Source: Candidatus Faecivivens stercoripullorum
GTDB lineage: Bacteria; Bacillota; Clostridia; Oscillospirales; Ruminococcaceae
Assembly (NCBI GenBank): GCA_018715285.1
Contig: DVLW01000178.1
Span: 1 to 13,656 of the forward strand
Length of the DNA: 13,656 nucleotides
Direction of reading: 5' to 3'
How positions within the stretch are numbered: the stretch's first letter is position 1; every line of letters begins with the position of its first letter. Position numbers and translations under genes: made by a program. Shown piece by piece: positions 1 through 6,841 of this stretch. The notes beneath the pieces are model-generated. The model made no database searches. It worked only from the letters and a program-made list of their open reading frames with translations, and was not told the DNA's origin.

Positions 1-2
1 TT

Positions 3-149
3 GAAAAATGCGGTTTTCAGGACTATTCCAACTTCTACCGTGCCTTTAAAGCAGAATACGGCATATCTCCACGGCAGTTTGCCGGTTCGGAGATTGAAAA
101 TATTACCAAAAATCAGACAGCTTCCCAAAAATCACAAACTGACTTTTGA
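3..149 (+). CDS. AraC-family transcriptional regulator, C-terminal fragment (5' end outside window)
   Basis: The frame is open from the left edge and stops with TGA at 147-149, giving 48 residues. It begins with the last helix-turn-helix of an AraC/XylS DNA-binding domain: CGFQDYSNFYRAFKAEYG followed by ISPRQF matches the family's usual 'GF.d.s.FsraFK..yG.sP..yR' ending. A polar tail of about 20 residues follows. Only the DNA-binding end is visible, so the effector and targets are unknown. The gene converges on the esterase at 194-1114, and its stop codon falls inside the hairpin at 116-158. An alternative frame starting at position 1 is also open here but has no family resemblance. I am confident of the family, not of any function. 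Confidence 0.8.
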   Translation, partial: EKCGFQDYSNFYRAFKAEYGISPRQFAGSEIENITKNQTASQKSQTDF

Positions 150-158
150 GAAGCTGTC
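116..158 (-). terminator. Intrinsic terminator downstream of the esterase gene
   Basis: GACAGCTTCCCAAAA at 116-130 pairs with TTTTGAGAAGCTGTC at 144-158: a 15-bp stem with one mismatch and a 13-base loop. Read on the minus strand, the hairpin is followed by TGATTTTTGG, a T-rich tail, and it lies about 35 bases past the esterase stop. On the plus strand no T-run follows, so it probably serves the minus-strand gene, although it also overlaps the stop codon of the AraC fragment. Confidence 0.65.
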
Positions 159-193
159 CTGCCAAATACTATCAAACAATCATCGTGCTGTTA

Positions 194-1114
194 TTATTTT
201 CCCAGCGTTCCACGTAAAAAGCGATCTACTTTTTCCAGTAACTCATCTGTCCAGAAAAAGATTCCATGGTCGGCACCGCGAACCTTGTAAAACTCGACCA
301 CCTGATCGCATTCCTGCAATTTTTTTACCATCAGCACGCTCTGGTCAAACGGAACCATCGCATCCGAATCACCATGTGCAATAAACATCGGCGGCAGTTT
401 TCTGTCCGGACTGACATAATTGATAGGGTTACCCGGCTGAGCAATCTCCGGATGTTCGGCTACACATCCGCCAAAGAGAATGTCTTCCGGGATATTGGAT
501 TTATCTGCCAGGAAAATCGGGTTTCGAGGTTTATTATTGATCTGTGCGGCATCAGTCGGACCATAAAAATCTACAACAGCCGATACCGCATCTGAAAATT
601 CACGGTTATCCTCTGTTTTGAACTCTTCGAGATCCCCGGTTACACCGACCATCAGTGCAGCATGTCCGCCGGACGAGTCACCCCAGACAGCCACTTCATC
701 AGGGTCAATACAGTACTTTTCCGCATTGGCACGCAAAAAACGGATTGCCGACTTTACATCCTGCAAAAATGCCGGAAATCCAGCCACTTTCGAGGCACGA
801 TGTTTGACACTGGCGACTGCATATCCCTTTTTGGCAATTTCCGCCAGCGTCGGCAGCGCACGATAAACATCCTGTTCACCCCAGGCAGCGCCCTGAACGT
901 ATACAACCAAGGGTATCTGTCTGGAACAGGGGCTGTCCGGAAAAAGATTGTATGGAAGCAGCAGCTGTAAACAAAGCGGCTGCCCATCCCGGCGCACATA
1001 CTCGATATCCGGAAAATAATTGACCCTTGCGCGGTCACTCAAATCTGCCATAACCGTCTGCATTCCAGGAAGATAGGCATTGTCAGCTGGAACAACCCTT
1101 TCAAATTTTTTCAA
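194..1114 (-). CDS. Alpha/beta-hydrolase fold esterase/lipase (BD-FAE / dienelactone-hydrolase-like)
   Basis: This 306-residue protein is predicted to be a cytoplasmic serine hydrolase acting on small carboxyl esters. The nucleophile elbow GDSSGG gives Ser147. Asp251 in HGDSDAMVP and His283 in DHGIFF complete the likely triad. The oxyanion-hole segment is VYVQGAAW (residues 71-78) where the family usually has HGGGW, so the hole is slightly unusual. There is no signal peptide. The start is TTG at 1112-1114, chosen because AAGGAGG (1123-1129) lies 8 bases upstream and no better start is near. The gene has its own promoter at 1166-1194 and a terminator at 116-158, so it is a single-gene unit. 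The real substrate cannot be read from the sequence; acetyl-xylan or another plant-derived ester is possible but unsupported. Confidence 0.85.
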   Translation of the reverse strand: MKKFERVVPADNAYLPGMQTVMADLSDRARVNYFPDIEYVRRDGQPLCLQLLLPYNLFPDSPCSRQIPLVVYVQGAAWGEQDVYRALPTLAEIAKKGYAVASVKHRASKVAGFPAFLQDVKSAIRFLRANAEKYCIDPDEVAVWGDSSGGHAALMVGVTGDLEEFKTEDNREFSDAVSAVVDFYGPTDAAQINNKPRNPIFLADKSNIPEDILFGGCVAEHPEIAQPGNPINYVSPDRKLPPMFIAHGDSDAMVPFDQSVLMVKKLQECDQVVEFYKVRGADHGIFFWTDELLEKVDRFLRGTLGK

Positions 1115-1134
1115 TGGTTATACCTCCTTTGAGA

Positions 1135-1146
1135 TTATCATGATAA
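1135..1146. promoter_or_regulatory. 12-bp perfect palindrome in the esterase 5' leader (possible operator)
   Basis: TTATCATGATAA is perfectly self-complementary. It lies between the esterase promoter (-10 at 1166-1171) and its ribosome binding site (1123-1129), where a bound regulator would block elongation or initiation. No regulator is identified, and AT-rich palindromes of this size do occur by chance. Confidence 0.3.
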
Positions 1147-1165
1147 ATGTTTCTATTCAACTAAA

Positions 1166-1194
1166 AGTATATCATTTTGTTTAATGAAATGCAA
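1166..1194 (-). promoter_or_regulatory. Sigma-A-type promoter of the esterase gene
   Basis: Read on the minus strand, TTGCAT (-35, at 1189-1194) is followed after exactly 17 bases by TATACT (-10, at 1166-1171). Transcription would start near 1159, about 45 bases before the TTG start codon. The two hexamers and the ideal spacing, directly behind the terminator of the previous gene, support the call. Confidence 0.65.
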
Positions 1195-1203
1195 CTTTAT
1201 GAC

Positions 1204-1246
1204 AAAATAAAAGCACTGTTTCATTCGAAAACAGTGCTTTTATTTT
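1204..1246 (-). terminator. Strong intrinsic terminator after the CBS-domain gene (symmetrical, could work both ways)
   Basis: An 18-bp perfect stem (1204-1221 with 1229-1246) encloses a 7-base loop. The core is GCACTGTTT with its complement, flanked by A-runs and T-runs, so it carries a T-tail on either strand. It begins 6 bases after the CBS gene stop and separates that gene from the esterase promoter. No plus-strand gene approaches it here, so the minus-strand role is the relevant one. Confidence 0.85.
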
Positions 1247-1251
1247 TCATA

Positions 1252-1707
1252 TTATCGGGAAACCGTATCTTTTACAGAGATTCCGTTTTCATCAATCAGC
1301 CGGTCAGGAAATGCCAGCTGATAACAGTACCGGATAATTTCTTTTCGTTTTACGATACCGATAAACATATTCCGGTCATCCACTACCGGAACAAAGTTCT
1401 GACTCATTGCCGATACCACAAGATCTTCAATCGATGTGTTGATACGCACAGCGGTTGCATGAGTCCGGCGATGGATTTCACTGAGCGGCTGTTCTTCTGT
1501 CTGCCGCAGATTTTGAAAATTATGATTTTTAATATCCCACAGCAGATCGCCTTCGGTAATAACCCCAACGTATTCCCCTTCACGGGTAATCACCGGGATT
1601 GCGGAATACTGATGGTATTCCATCTTCTCCAGCGCCTGCCTCAACGAAAAATCATCATACAGATATGCCACTTCGCTTTTGGGCGTCAGAAAATGCAGGA
1701 TATTCAC
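1252..1707 (-). CDS. Two-CBS-domain protein
   Basis: This 151-residue cytoplasmic protein consists of a CBS pair (Bateman module). CBS1 covers about residues 9-60 (SAIPVITREGEYVGVITEGDLL) and CBS2 about residues 79-130 (FVPVVDDRNMFIGIVKRKEI). Such modules bind adenine nucleotides or related ligands and act as sensors. No enzymatic or DNA-binding domain is attached, so it would work by partner binding or as a free ligand sensor. The start is GTG at 1705-1707 with AAGGAG about 9 bases upstream. It has its own promoter at 1746-1778. I see no terminator between hydF and this gene, so read-through from the large operon is also possible. The ligand and partner are unknown. Confidence 0.85.
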   Translation of the reverse strand: MNILHFLTPKSEVAYLYDDFSLRQALEKMEYHQYSAIPVITREGEYVGVITEGDLLWDIKNHNFQNLRQTEEQPLSEIHRRTHATAVRINTSIEDLVVSAMSQNFVPVVDDRNMFIGIVKRKEIIRYCYQLAFPDRLIDENGISVKDTVSR

Positions 1708-1738
1708 TAATGACCACTCCTTGGATCTGTCGTTGCTC

Positions 1739-1751
1739 TATAATCATTATA
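1739..1751. promoter_or_regulatory. 13-bp dyad overlapping the CBS-gene -10 region
   Basis: TATAATCATTATA is a perfect dyad with a single central base, and it overlaps the TATAAT-like element of the CBS gene promoter. It could be an operator or simply the AT-rich core of the promoter. Confidence that it is a protein-binding site is low. Confidence 0.25.
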
Positions 1752-1778
1752 TCATACAAACAGGGGTCATCATGTCAA
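1746..1778 (-). promoter_or_regulatory. Sigma-A-type promoter of the CBS-domain gene
   Basis: On the minus strand TTGACA (consensus -35, at 1773-1778) is followed after 16 bases by TATGAT (1751-1756). A TATAAT at 1746-1751 is 21 bases away, which is too far, so the first pair is preferred. The start codon lies about 40 bases downstream of the -10. Confidence 0.65.
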
Positions 1779-1856
1779 TTTTTTGTGAATTTCTCTTTTA
1801 ATTTCCATTGCCCAGCGTCCAACCTGCTCAAAATATTGATTATTGTGCATCATCAT
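1770..1856 (-). CDS. Possible 28-residue peptide overlapping the hydF 3' end
   Basis: A frame shifted relative to hydF opens with three consecutive ATG codons (1848-1856), overlaps the last codons of hydF and runs 28 residues to TGA at 1770-1772. After MMMHNN the composition looks protein-like and amphipathic, ending in EIKREIHKKLT. A purine- and G-rich stretch (GGATGGCGGC) precedes the ATGs but is not a clear Shine-Dalgarno site. I recognise no family. The CBS promoter -35 overlaps its 3' end. It is included because translational coupling to hydF is plausible, but chance is equally plausible. Confidence 0.25.
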   Translation of the reverse strand: MMMHNNQYFEQVGRWAMEIKREIHKKLT

Positions 1857-3063
1857 TGCCGCCATCCAGCGAGGCAACCAGAGAAGGGAATATAGCAATA
1901 CTGCGCTTTAAGATTCCCTGCATATAAGCAATCACAATTCCATAATTGGTAATCGGAACGCCCTGATCTATCGCACATTTCATCCGGTAGCGTACTTCCC
2001 TTTCACCCAGCATACATCCGCCGCAGTGGATAACCAGCGCATACGGCGAAAGGTCTTCCGGGAACTCGGTTCCCGAACAGGTATCAATCTTCAGCTCAAC
2101 ACCAGTATATTTCCGCAGCCAGTTCGGAATTTTAACGGTACCAATGTCATTGCACTGACGGTGATGGGTACAGCCTTCGGCAATCAAGATTCTATCGCCA
2201 TCTTTCAGCTGCTCAACCGCTGCAACACCTTTTACTGCCGTTTCCAGCAATCCTTTATACCGTGCCATCAGGATGGAAAAAGAGGTGAGCGGGATATTCT
2301 CAGGCGTTTCAGCCGAAACCTTTGCAAATACCTGGCTGTCGGTAATGACCATCGATGGCTTTTTGCCGAGCGATGCAAGGGTATCCGCCAATCCGTTTTC
2401 CTTAACGACAATTGCCGTCGCATCGGTATCCAGAATATCCCGGATGGTCTGCTGCTGAGGCAGAATCAGGCGTCCTTTCGGAGCTGCCTTGTCAATCGGC
2501 GTAACCAGCAGGACAAAATCACCCGGGTGAATCAGATCCCCAACCAGTTTCTGCTTAGGCTGGTCGGTCACCGAAAGGCCGGCAATCCGTTCTTTCAGTT
2601 CATAAATACCCGCACCGGTCAGAGCACTGACCCAGACTTCCTGCGGTTTTGCCTCTGCCGGAGCTGCTATTACATCCGACTTATTCATTACGATTAAATA
2701 CGGAATTTCCTTTTCTGTAAACAGATCTATCAACTGCTGCTCACAGCTGCCAATTCCTTCCGAGGCATCTACCACCAGTACCGCAACATCAGTTTTATTC
2801 AGTACCTGCCGGGTCTTTTTGATACGAAGCTGTCCCAGCTCTCCTTCATCGTCAAAACCGGGTGTGTCAATAATCATGACCGGCCCCATTGGCAGCAGTT
2901 CCATTGTTTTATACACCGGGTCGGTGGTTGTACCCTTGGTATCGGATACAACCGCCAGTTCCTGACCGGTTACCGCATTGACCACACTGGATTTGCCGGC
3001 ATTGCGCCGTCCGAAAAATCCGATATGTACCCGTTCGCCTGCCGGAGTTGAATTCATTCCCAT
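1840..3063 (-). CDS. hydF: [FeFe]-hydrogenase H-cluster maturation GTPase HydF
   Basis: HydF is the scaffold and carrier that holds the [2Fe] subcluster precursor and delivers it to apo-hydrogenase. The 407 residues show the family's three parts. The N-terminal TrmE/Era-type GTPase domain has the P-loop GRRNAGKS (18-25), GTTT (44-47), DTPG (66-69) and NKSD (127-130). A dimerisation domain follows (about 185-275). The C-terminal [4Fe-4S] domain carries the conserved Cys298-x-His300 and His346-Cys347-x-x-Cys350 ligands. The length is normal and nothing is missing. The start ATG (3061-3063) has AGGAGG (3073-3078) 9 bases upstream. It is the last gene of the nine-gene operon, 52 bases after the substrate-binding protein. 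HydG and a hydrogenase are not in this window. Confidence 0.95.
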   Translation of the reverse strand: MGMNSTPAGERVHIGFFGRRNAGKSSVVNAVTGQELAVVSDTKGTTTDPVYKTMELLPMGPVMIIDTPGFDDEGELGQLRIKKTRQVLNKTDVAVLVVDASEGIGSCEQQLIDLFTEKEIPYLIVMNKSDVIAAPAEAKPQEVWVSALTGAGIYELKERIAGLSVTDQPKQKLVGDLIHPGDFVLLVTPIDKAAPKGRLILPQQQTIRDILDTDATAIVVKENGLADTLASLGKKPSMVITDSQVFAKVSAETPENIPLTSFSILMARYKGLLETAVKGVAAVEQLKDGDRILIAEGCTHHRQCNDIGTVKIPNWLRKYTGVELKIDTCSGTEFPEDLSPYALVIHCGGCMLGEREVRYRMKCAIDQGVPITNYGIVIAYMQGILKRSIAIFPSLVASLDGGNDDAQ

Positions 3064-3115
3064 ATTTATTTACCTCCTGTTTTCAATTATCCCCATCATT
3101 ATTCTTCTTTATCTG

Positions 3116-4330
3116 TCAGTCAAAATATACCTCACCGGCAGCAGTGACCGGTGTAAAGATCGATTCTGCCTGTTCTTCGGTCAGCTCGACGCCGAAAACG
3201 GTATCATAATAATCAATCGTCTTTTCGGTTACGTCAATATCTTCAAACAGTTCCGGGTAGACCGTCTTTGCCAGCCAGTAAAGGGTGATCGGCGTATCTA
3301 CACCGGGCGTATAGCTGCGATACATGCCCAGCGGCATTTTATAGACCTGTCCGAGTTTGATTGCGTCAATCTCGCTCCAGTCGTAGCTGCCGATGGTGTT
3401 ATTGAACAGGTCATCCGGAGATGCCTGGTTGAAGTTGGTAATCAGGATGGTATCCGGATTCCAGCCGTAAATCTGCTCCATGCTGACCTGGTTTGCATTA
3501 TCGGTGGTCAGCTCCTGTGCAACGTTGACCGCACCAATTGCGTCTGCCCACCACTGACCAAAGAAGTTCTGGCCGGAAGTCGCAATCGTCGTATCTGTGT
3601 ACTGGAAAAGGAAGAAGACACGTGCGCGCTCTTCGTCGGTCATATCCGCGACACGCTGCTGAATTTCATCGTAGACCTCGTTGCTGTAGTCGCTGACCAG
3701 CTGGGTTTTATCGTTTTCAGGGAACATTTCACTGATGAGGGAAATCCAGTTGTCCAGCGTTTCAATCGCGTTATACTCCCACTTGTTGACCGAGATTGCA
3801 ACGCCGGGAATACCTGCATTTTGAAGCTGTTCGCCGATTTCCGGGTTGGATGCACCATAGAATACAACATCCGGGTCAAGTTTAATCAGTTCCTCGACAT
3901 TGATAGTGGTACCATCGGTAAATCCGGTCTCTGCATTCAGAATTTCCGGATACAGTTCACTGAGCAGGCTGTTCTGCGCCGCAGTCATACTGGCAGGTGC
4001 CATACCGACAATCTTCTCGGCAGAATCAAAAAATACCGACAGCACCGAAGGCAGCGGATAGATATCCGCAACCGCAATCCGCTCGATGTCGTAAGGAACT
4101 TCAACCTCATTTCCTGCGTGGTCAACAATGGTATGATATTCACTCTGTGTTTCTTCCGATGCCGAAGAAACCTCTTCAGAAGCAGTTTCTTCCGTTTCAG
4201 AAGACGAAGAACTCTTAGACGCAGCAGAAGAACTGCTTTCGGTTTGGGAAGAGGTGGAAACCGTATTTCCACAACCTGCCGCAGCCAGTACAAAGATCAT
4301 TGCATAGATAAAACTCAGACTCTTTTTCAT
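3116..4330 (-). CDS. ABC transporter substrate-binding lipoprotein, Fe-siderophore/cobalamin type (FecB/BtuF-like, TroA fold)
   Basis: This 404-residue extracytoplasmic receptor is presumed to serve the FecCD permease and ATPase encoded at the other end of the operon. A lipoprotein signal peptide ends in LAAAGC, with Cys20 as the lipidated residue. A low-complexity Ser/Glu/Thr linker follows (residues 22-64, bases 4139-4267), then the binding protein proper, which starts with the family-typical TIVDHAGNEVEVPYDIERIAV. It has the two-lobe helical-backbone design of metal-chelate and corrinoid receptors, including NVEELIKLDPDVVFYG and a late aromatic-rich segment. The ligand cannot be deduced: ferric siderophore, haem, cobalamin or another tetrapyrrole are all open. 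The start ATG has AAGGA about 10 bases upstream. It sits 49 bases after the nitrogenase-like gene with no terminator between. Confidence 0.9.
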   Translation of the reverse strand: MKKSLSFIYAMIFVLAAAGCGNTVSTSSQTESSSSAASKSSSSSETEETASEEVSSASEETQSEYHTIVDHAGNEVEVPYDIERIAVADIYPLPSVLSVFFDSAEKIVGMAPASMTAAQNSLLSELYPEILNAETGFTDGTTINVEELIKLDPDVVFYGASNPEIGEQLQNAGIPGVAISVNKWEYNAIETLDNWISLISEMFPENDKTQLVSDYSNEVYDEIQQRVADMTDEERARVFFLFQYTDTTIATSGQNFFGQWWADAIGAVNVAQELTTDNANQVSMEQIYGWNPDTILITNFNQASPDDLFNNTIGSYDWSEIDAIKLGQVYKMPLGMYRSYTPGVDTPITLYWLAKTVYPELFEDIDVTEKTIDYYDTVFGVELTEEQAESIFTPVTAAGEVYFD

Positions 4331-4379
4331 GATATTTCGTTCCTTTCACTGCCGTTCAGCCAACAGATAACTTTATTAT

Positions 4380-5510
4380 TTATCCCAGAATTTCGCTTTT
4401 CAGCCGGTCAAAATCGATCAGCAGGTTAATATCTTCCCGACGGTACAACCGTCCGGAAAATGCTTCGTGAGGCAGCCGGACAAACCGTTTATTTCTGCAA
4501 ACCGGCAGATAAAGAGGATCGGCAACTACTGTTTCAGCACCGGCAAGTGCTTTCGTCAGTTCGTCCTCATCCAGTGCCCGAATCATTCCCGGATGGTCTT
4601 CACAGCAGACCGGACAGATGACCCGGATATCCTGCGCACCTTCTCTTTTCAGTGCAGCCGCCAGCGACAGGCTGGTAACACTTTCCCCAATCAGGACGGT
4701 TTTCCCATCCGGACAGGACGGTTCACACAGATCACGACAGGTCTTATCCTCTGCCGACTGATGCAGCGCAGAGAATATCTCAGCAGTAAACTTCTCACCA
4801 ACCGGTGCACCGATCACGTAAGGTGTACCGTAAAGCGCATACAGCTTTTTAGCCGCGGCAAGTCCGCTCCACGATACCACCAGATTGACCTCAGCCGCCG
4901 CACTTTTCCGGATGTCTTCCAGTGAGCACCCCATTGCCCAGGTCGAGATGACTGTAAATCCATCTGCCTGCAACCGGCTGACCAGTTTCCTGTCATAGCC
5001 GCAGACCGCAAAGTCCAGCGGCGTCAAACCGAGGATATTGACGCTGCCCGGAACAAACTCCTGCGGCTCAGTCATTCTTTCGGCAAACGCCTCAAACGCC
5101 ATCGAAATCCCGCTCAGATAATCATGCATTCCATTGGTTGCAAAGCCGAAAGTAGGAATACCGGTCTTTTTTTCAATCACGGCAGCAACTGCCTTATAGT
5201 CAGTCCCTATCATCATCGGAATCGGCGTTCCTGCAAGCGCGATAAACTTTGGAAAGAGTTCCTTTGCTGCCTGAACAATATCACCGATCAGTTTTTCATC
5301 GTCACCCATCACCGCTTCCATTTCGGAAAGCCCGGAGATATAGACCATCGAATCGATATCATACCAGCGCGGTTCGTCATGGGTATTATAGGTTGAATTA
5401 CAGCCGGACGCATCGTGCATGATAGTCATGCCGCCGAGCTCATAAAGGGCAGACGCGACACCAAAAACATCGGCTGAATAGGTTGAAATAAAGCTGGCTG
5501 TCTGTTTCAT
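4380..5510 (-). CDS. Nitrogenase component-1-like protein (NifD/K superfamily, Nfl-type), subunit A
   Basis: This 376-residue member of the NifD/NifK superfamily probably forms a complex with the gene product upstream and takes electrons from the NifH-like protein. Counting from the ATG at 5508-5510, the recognisable features are MTIMHDASGCNSTYNTHDEPRW (Cys37, where NifD/K has a P-cluster cysteine), VMGDDEKL (67-74, the 'vfGg..kL' strand, where nitrogenases have a Cys before it) and LAGTPIPMMIGTDYKAV (with Thr/Pro instead of the third cluster Cys). A CRDLCEPSC cluster and PVCCEDH occur later. It is about 100 residues shorter than NifD. The start shown makes an ATGA overlap with the upstream gene, with GGGGGAGG 9 bases away; an alternative in-frame ATG is at 5517-5519. 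It is not a true nitrogenase subunit. The substrate is unknown. Confidence 0.85.
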   Translation of the reverse strand: MKQTASFISTYSADVFGVASALYELGGMTIMHDASGCNSTYNTHDEPRWYDIDSMVYISGLSEMEAVMGDDEKLIGDIVQAAKELFPKFIALAGTPIPMMIGTDYKAVAAVIEKKTGIPTFGFATNGMHDYLSGISMAFEAFAERMTEPQEFVPGSVNILGLTPLDFAVCGYDRKLVSRLQADGFTVISTWAMGCSLEDIRKSAAAEVNLVVSWSGLAAAKKLYALYGTPYVIGAPVGEKFTAEIFSALHQSAEDKTCRDLCEPSCPDGKTVLIGESVTSLSLAAALKREGAQDIRVICPVCCEDHPGMIRALDEDELTKALAGAETVVADPLYLPVCRNKRFVRLPHEAFSGRLYRREDINLLIDFDRLKSEILG

Positions 5511-6841
5511 AAGCAGCATCCTCCCCCGAATCCCTTGATCTGAATCAGTCTGCGGGCATCTTTAGGATATCGATATGCATCCTCCATCTCACCGGCAAGC
5601 CGGATAATGCCGTCAAATCCATACAAACCGCCGCATTCGACGATATTGACAAAATTATCACTGCCGGTAAAGTAGGCTGCCTTCTGACCAAGCGCCAGAA
5701 AATGCTCGCCATGACCGCCTGTCTCGGTTCCATGCAGAAAACGCATTTTCACCTCAACGGTGGCATACAGCATCAGATCAGGAGCCTCTTTTTGCAGCGC
5801 CTCGAAGTCTGCCTTTTCTTCACCGATGCTGTCGAGATAGACACGCTTAACGTTAAATCCTTTTCTGAGGAGCATCCGTGCCAGACTGAGCGGACGGTAA
5901 CAAAGGGTATAGTCTATTGCAACCGGCGTATCACCGATAACCTCTTTTGCCTTATCCAGAGCCGCTTCACAGGCTGCAATCCGGTCGGAAAAATCTTTCC
6001 GCGACAGATGCAATGTATCACAAAGGGTATTCAGCCCGTCCACAATTTCATCGTAATCATACGACAACGGCAGATACAGCCATTTTTGTCCCAGTCTTCT
6101 TTCCAGCGCAGAAGCCGAAGCCTTTGCCGCCGGATTATAGACAATATTCAAAGAAGCGGTCGCCATCTGCTGGTACTGCTGATAATCCTTGCAGTGCTGG
6201 ATTTCACGCAGGGTATAGCCGCCATCCTGAATAATGGTCACCAGTTCACTGGTCGGCAAGGTTGCAAAGTCGTTGCCGATGATGTTGACGCTATGCTCAT
6301 CCAGCGGCTGTTTTTTCAGCAAGCTGTACAGCTGTCGGCGCATCAGCTGGTCAGGTGTCAGTCCGCTTTTGCGCATAATCGGGTTCATATAGCAGTCGGT
6401 AAAATCGACGTCCGGGTACTTTTCCCGCAGACGGCGATAGACCAGTTTCAGATCACATCCGGTAAAATGGTGGATACAGCTGGTATAGAGCAGCACTGCC
6501 GGCGGACGTTTGGGGAGTTTGGAGAGGATATCTCCGACGCCATCGATAATCAGCTGTTCCATATCACCGTCTAGCAGATTATTTTCCCGCACTGCAATTG
6601 TCGAAAAGCGGTCGGAAGTCCCCTGTTCTGCTGCAGTCAGGACAACACCGCGCAGACAGCTTGCCGCACAGACAAAGATTTCATGACCTTCCGGCAGCAG
6701 CATACCGGTATGTACAATGTTCCAGGTGCCGCGCGCCGGAGCTGAGTATTCCAAGCCGGAACGGAAAGGCGCCGGGTAACTGGCATCGGCAATCCGTACC
6801 GAAGCACAGCTTTCATCCATCTTTTCAATCCGCTTGAGCAT
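5507..6841 (-). CDS. Nitrogenase component-1-like protein (NifD/K superfamily, Nfl-type), subunit B
   Basis: This is the partner of the following gene, 444 residues from ATG 6839-6841. Candidate cluster ligands lie in HEIFVCAASCLRG (Cys58 and Cys62), SCIHHFTGC (Cys122 and Cys129) and CYMNP (Cys150). The C-terminal half shows the superfamily's Rossmann-like pattern (VAIDYTLCYRPLSLARMLL, then DLMLYATVEVKMRFLHGTETGGHGEHF), and NFVNIVECGGLYGFDGIIRLAGE lies near the end. The protein ends in the unusual tail GFGGGCCL. It lacks the homocitrate/FeMo-co pattern of NifD, so dinitrogen reduction is not expected. The start is uncertain: ATG 6848-6850 has its purine-rich stretch directly adjacent, while ATG 6839-6841 has GGAAAGG at 9 bases, so I prefer the latter. 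It overlaps the NifH-like gene upstream and the downstream partner (ATGA). Confidence 0.85.
   Translation of the reverse strand: MLKRIEKMDESCASVRIADASYPAPFRSGLEYSAPARGTWNIVHTGMLLPEGHEIFVCAASCLRGVVLTAAEQGTSDRFSTIAVRENNLLDGDMEQLIIDGVGDILSKLPKRPPAVLLYTSCIHHFTGCDLKLVYRRLREKYPDVDFTDCYMNPIMRKSGLTPDQLMRRQLYSLLKKQPLDEHSVNIIGNDFATLPTSELVTIIQDGGYTLREIQHCKDYQQYQQMATASLNIVYNPAAKASASALERRLGQKWLYLPLSYDYDEIVDGLNTLCDTLHLSRKDFSDRIAACEAALDKAKEVIGDTPVAIDYTLCYRPLSLARMLLRKGFNVKRVYLDSIGEEKADFEALQKEAPDLMLYATVEVKMRFLHGTETGGHGEHFLALGQKAAYFTGSDNFVNIVECGGLYGFDGIIRLAGEMEDAYRYPKDARRLIQIKGFGGGCCL
5520..5527 (-). promoter_or_regulatory. Ribosome binding site deciding the start of subunit A
   Basis: GGGGGAGG on the minus strand is 9 bases upstream of the ATG at 5508-5510 and encodes part of the GGG tail of the preceding protein. 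The alternative ATG at 5517-5519 touches this site and could not use it. Confidence 0.6.

Noticed and set aside
2978..4429. A 483-codon open frame on the plus strand
   Set aside because: It lies antisense to the substrate-binding protein and the start of hydF, both of which have clear families, ribosome sites and signal or GTPase motifs. The plus-strand translation is Arg/Asn-rich with no recognisable domain.
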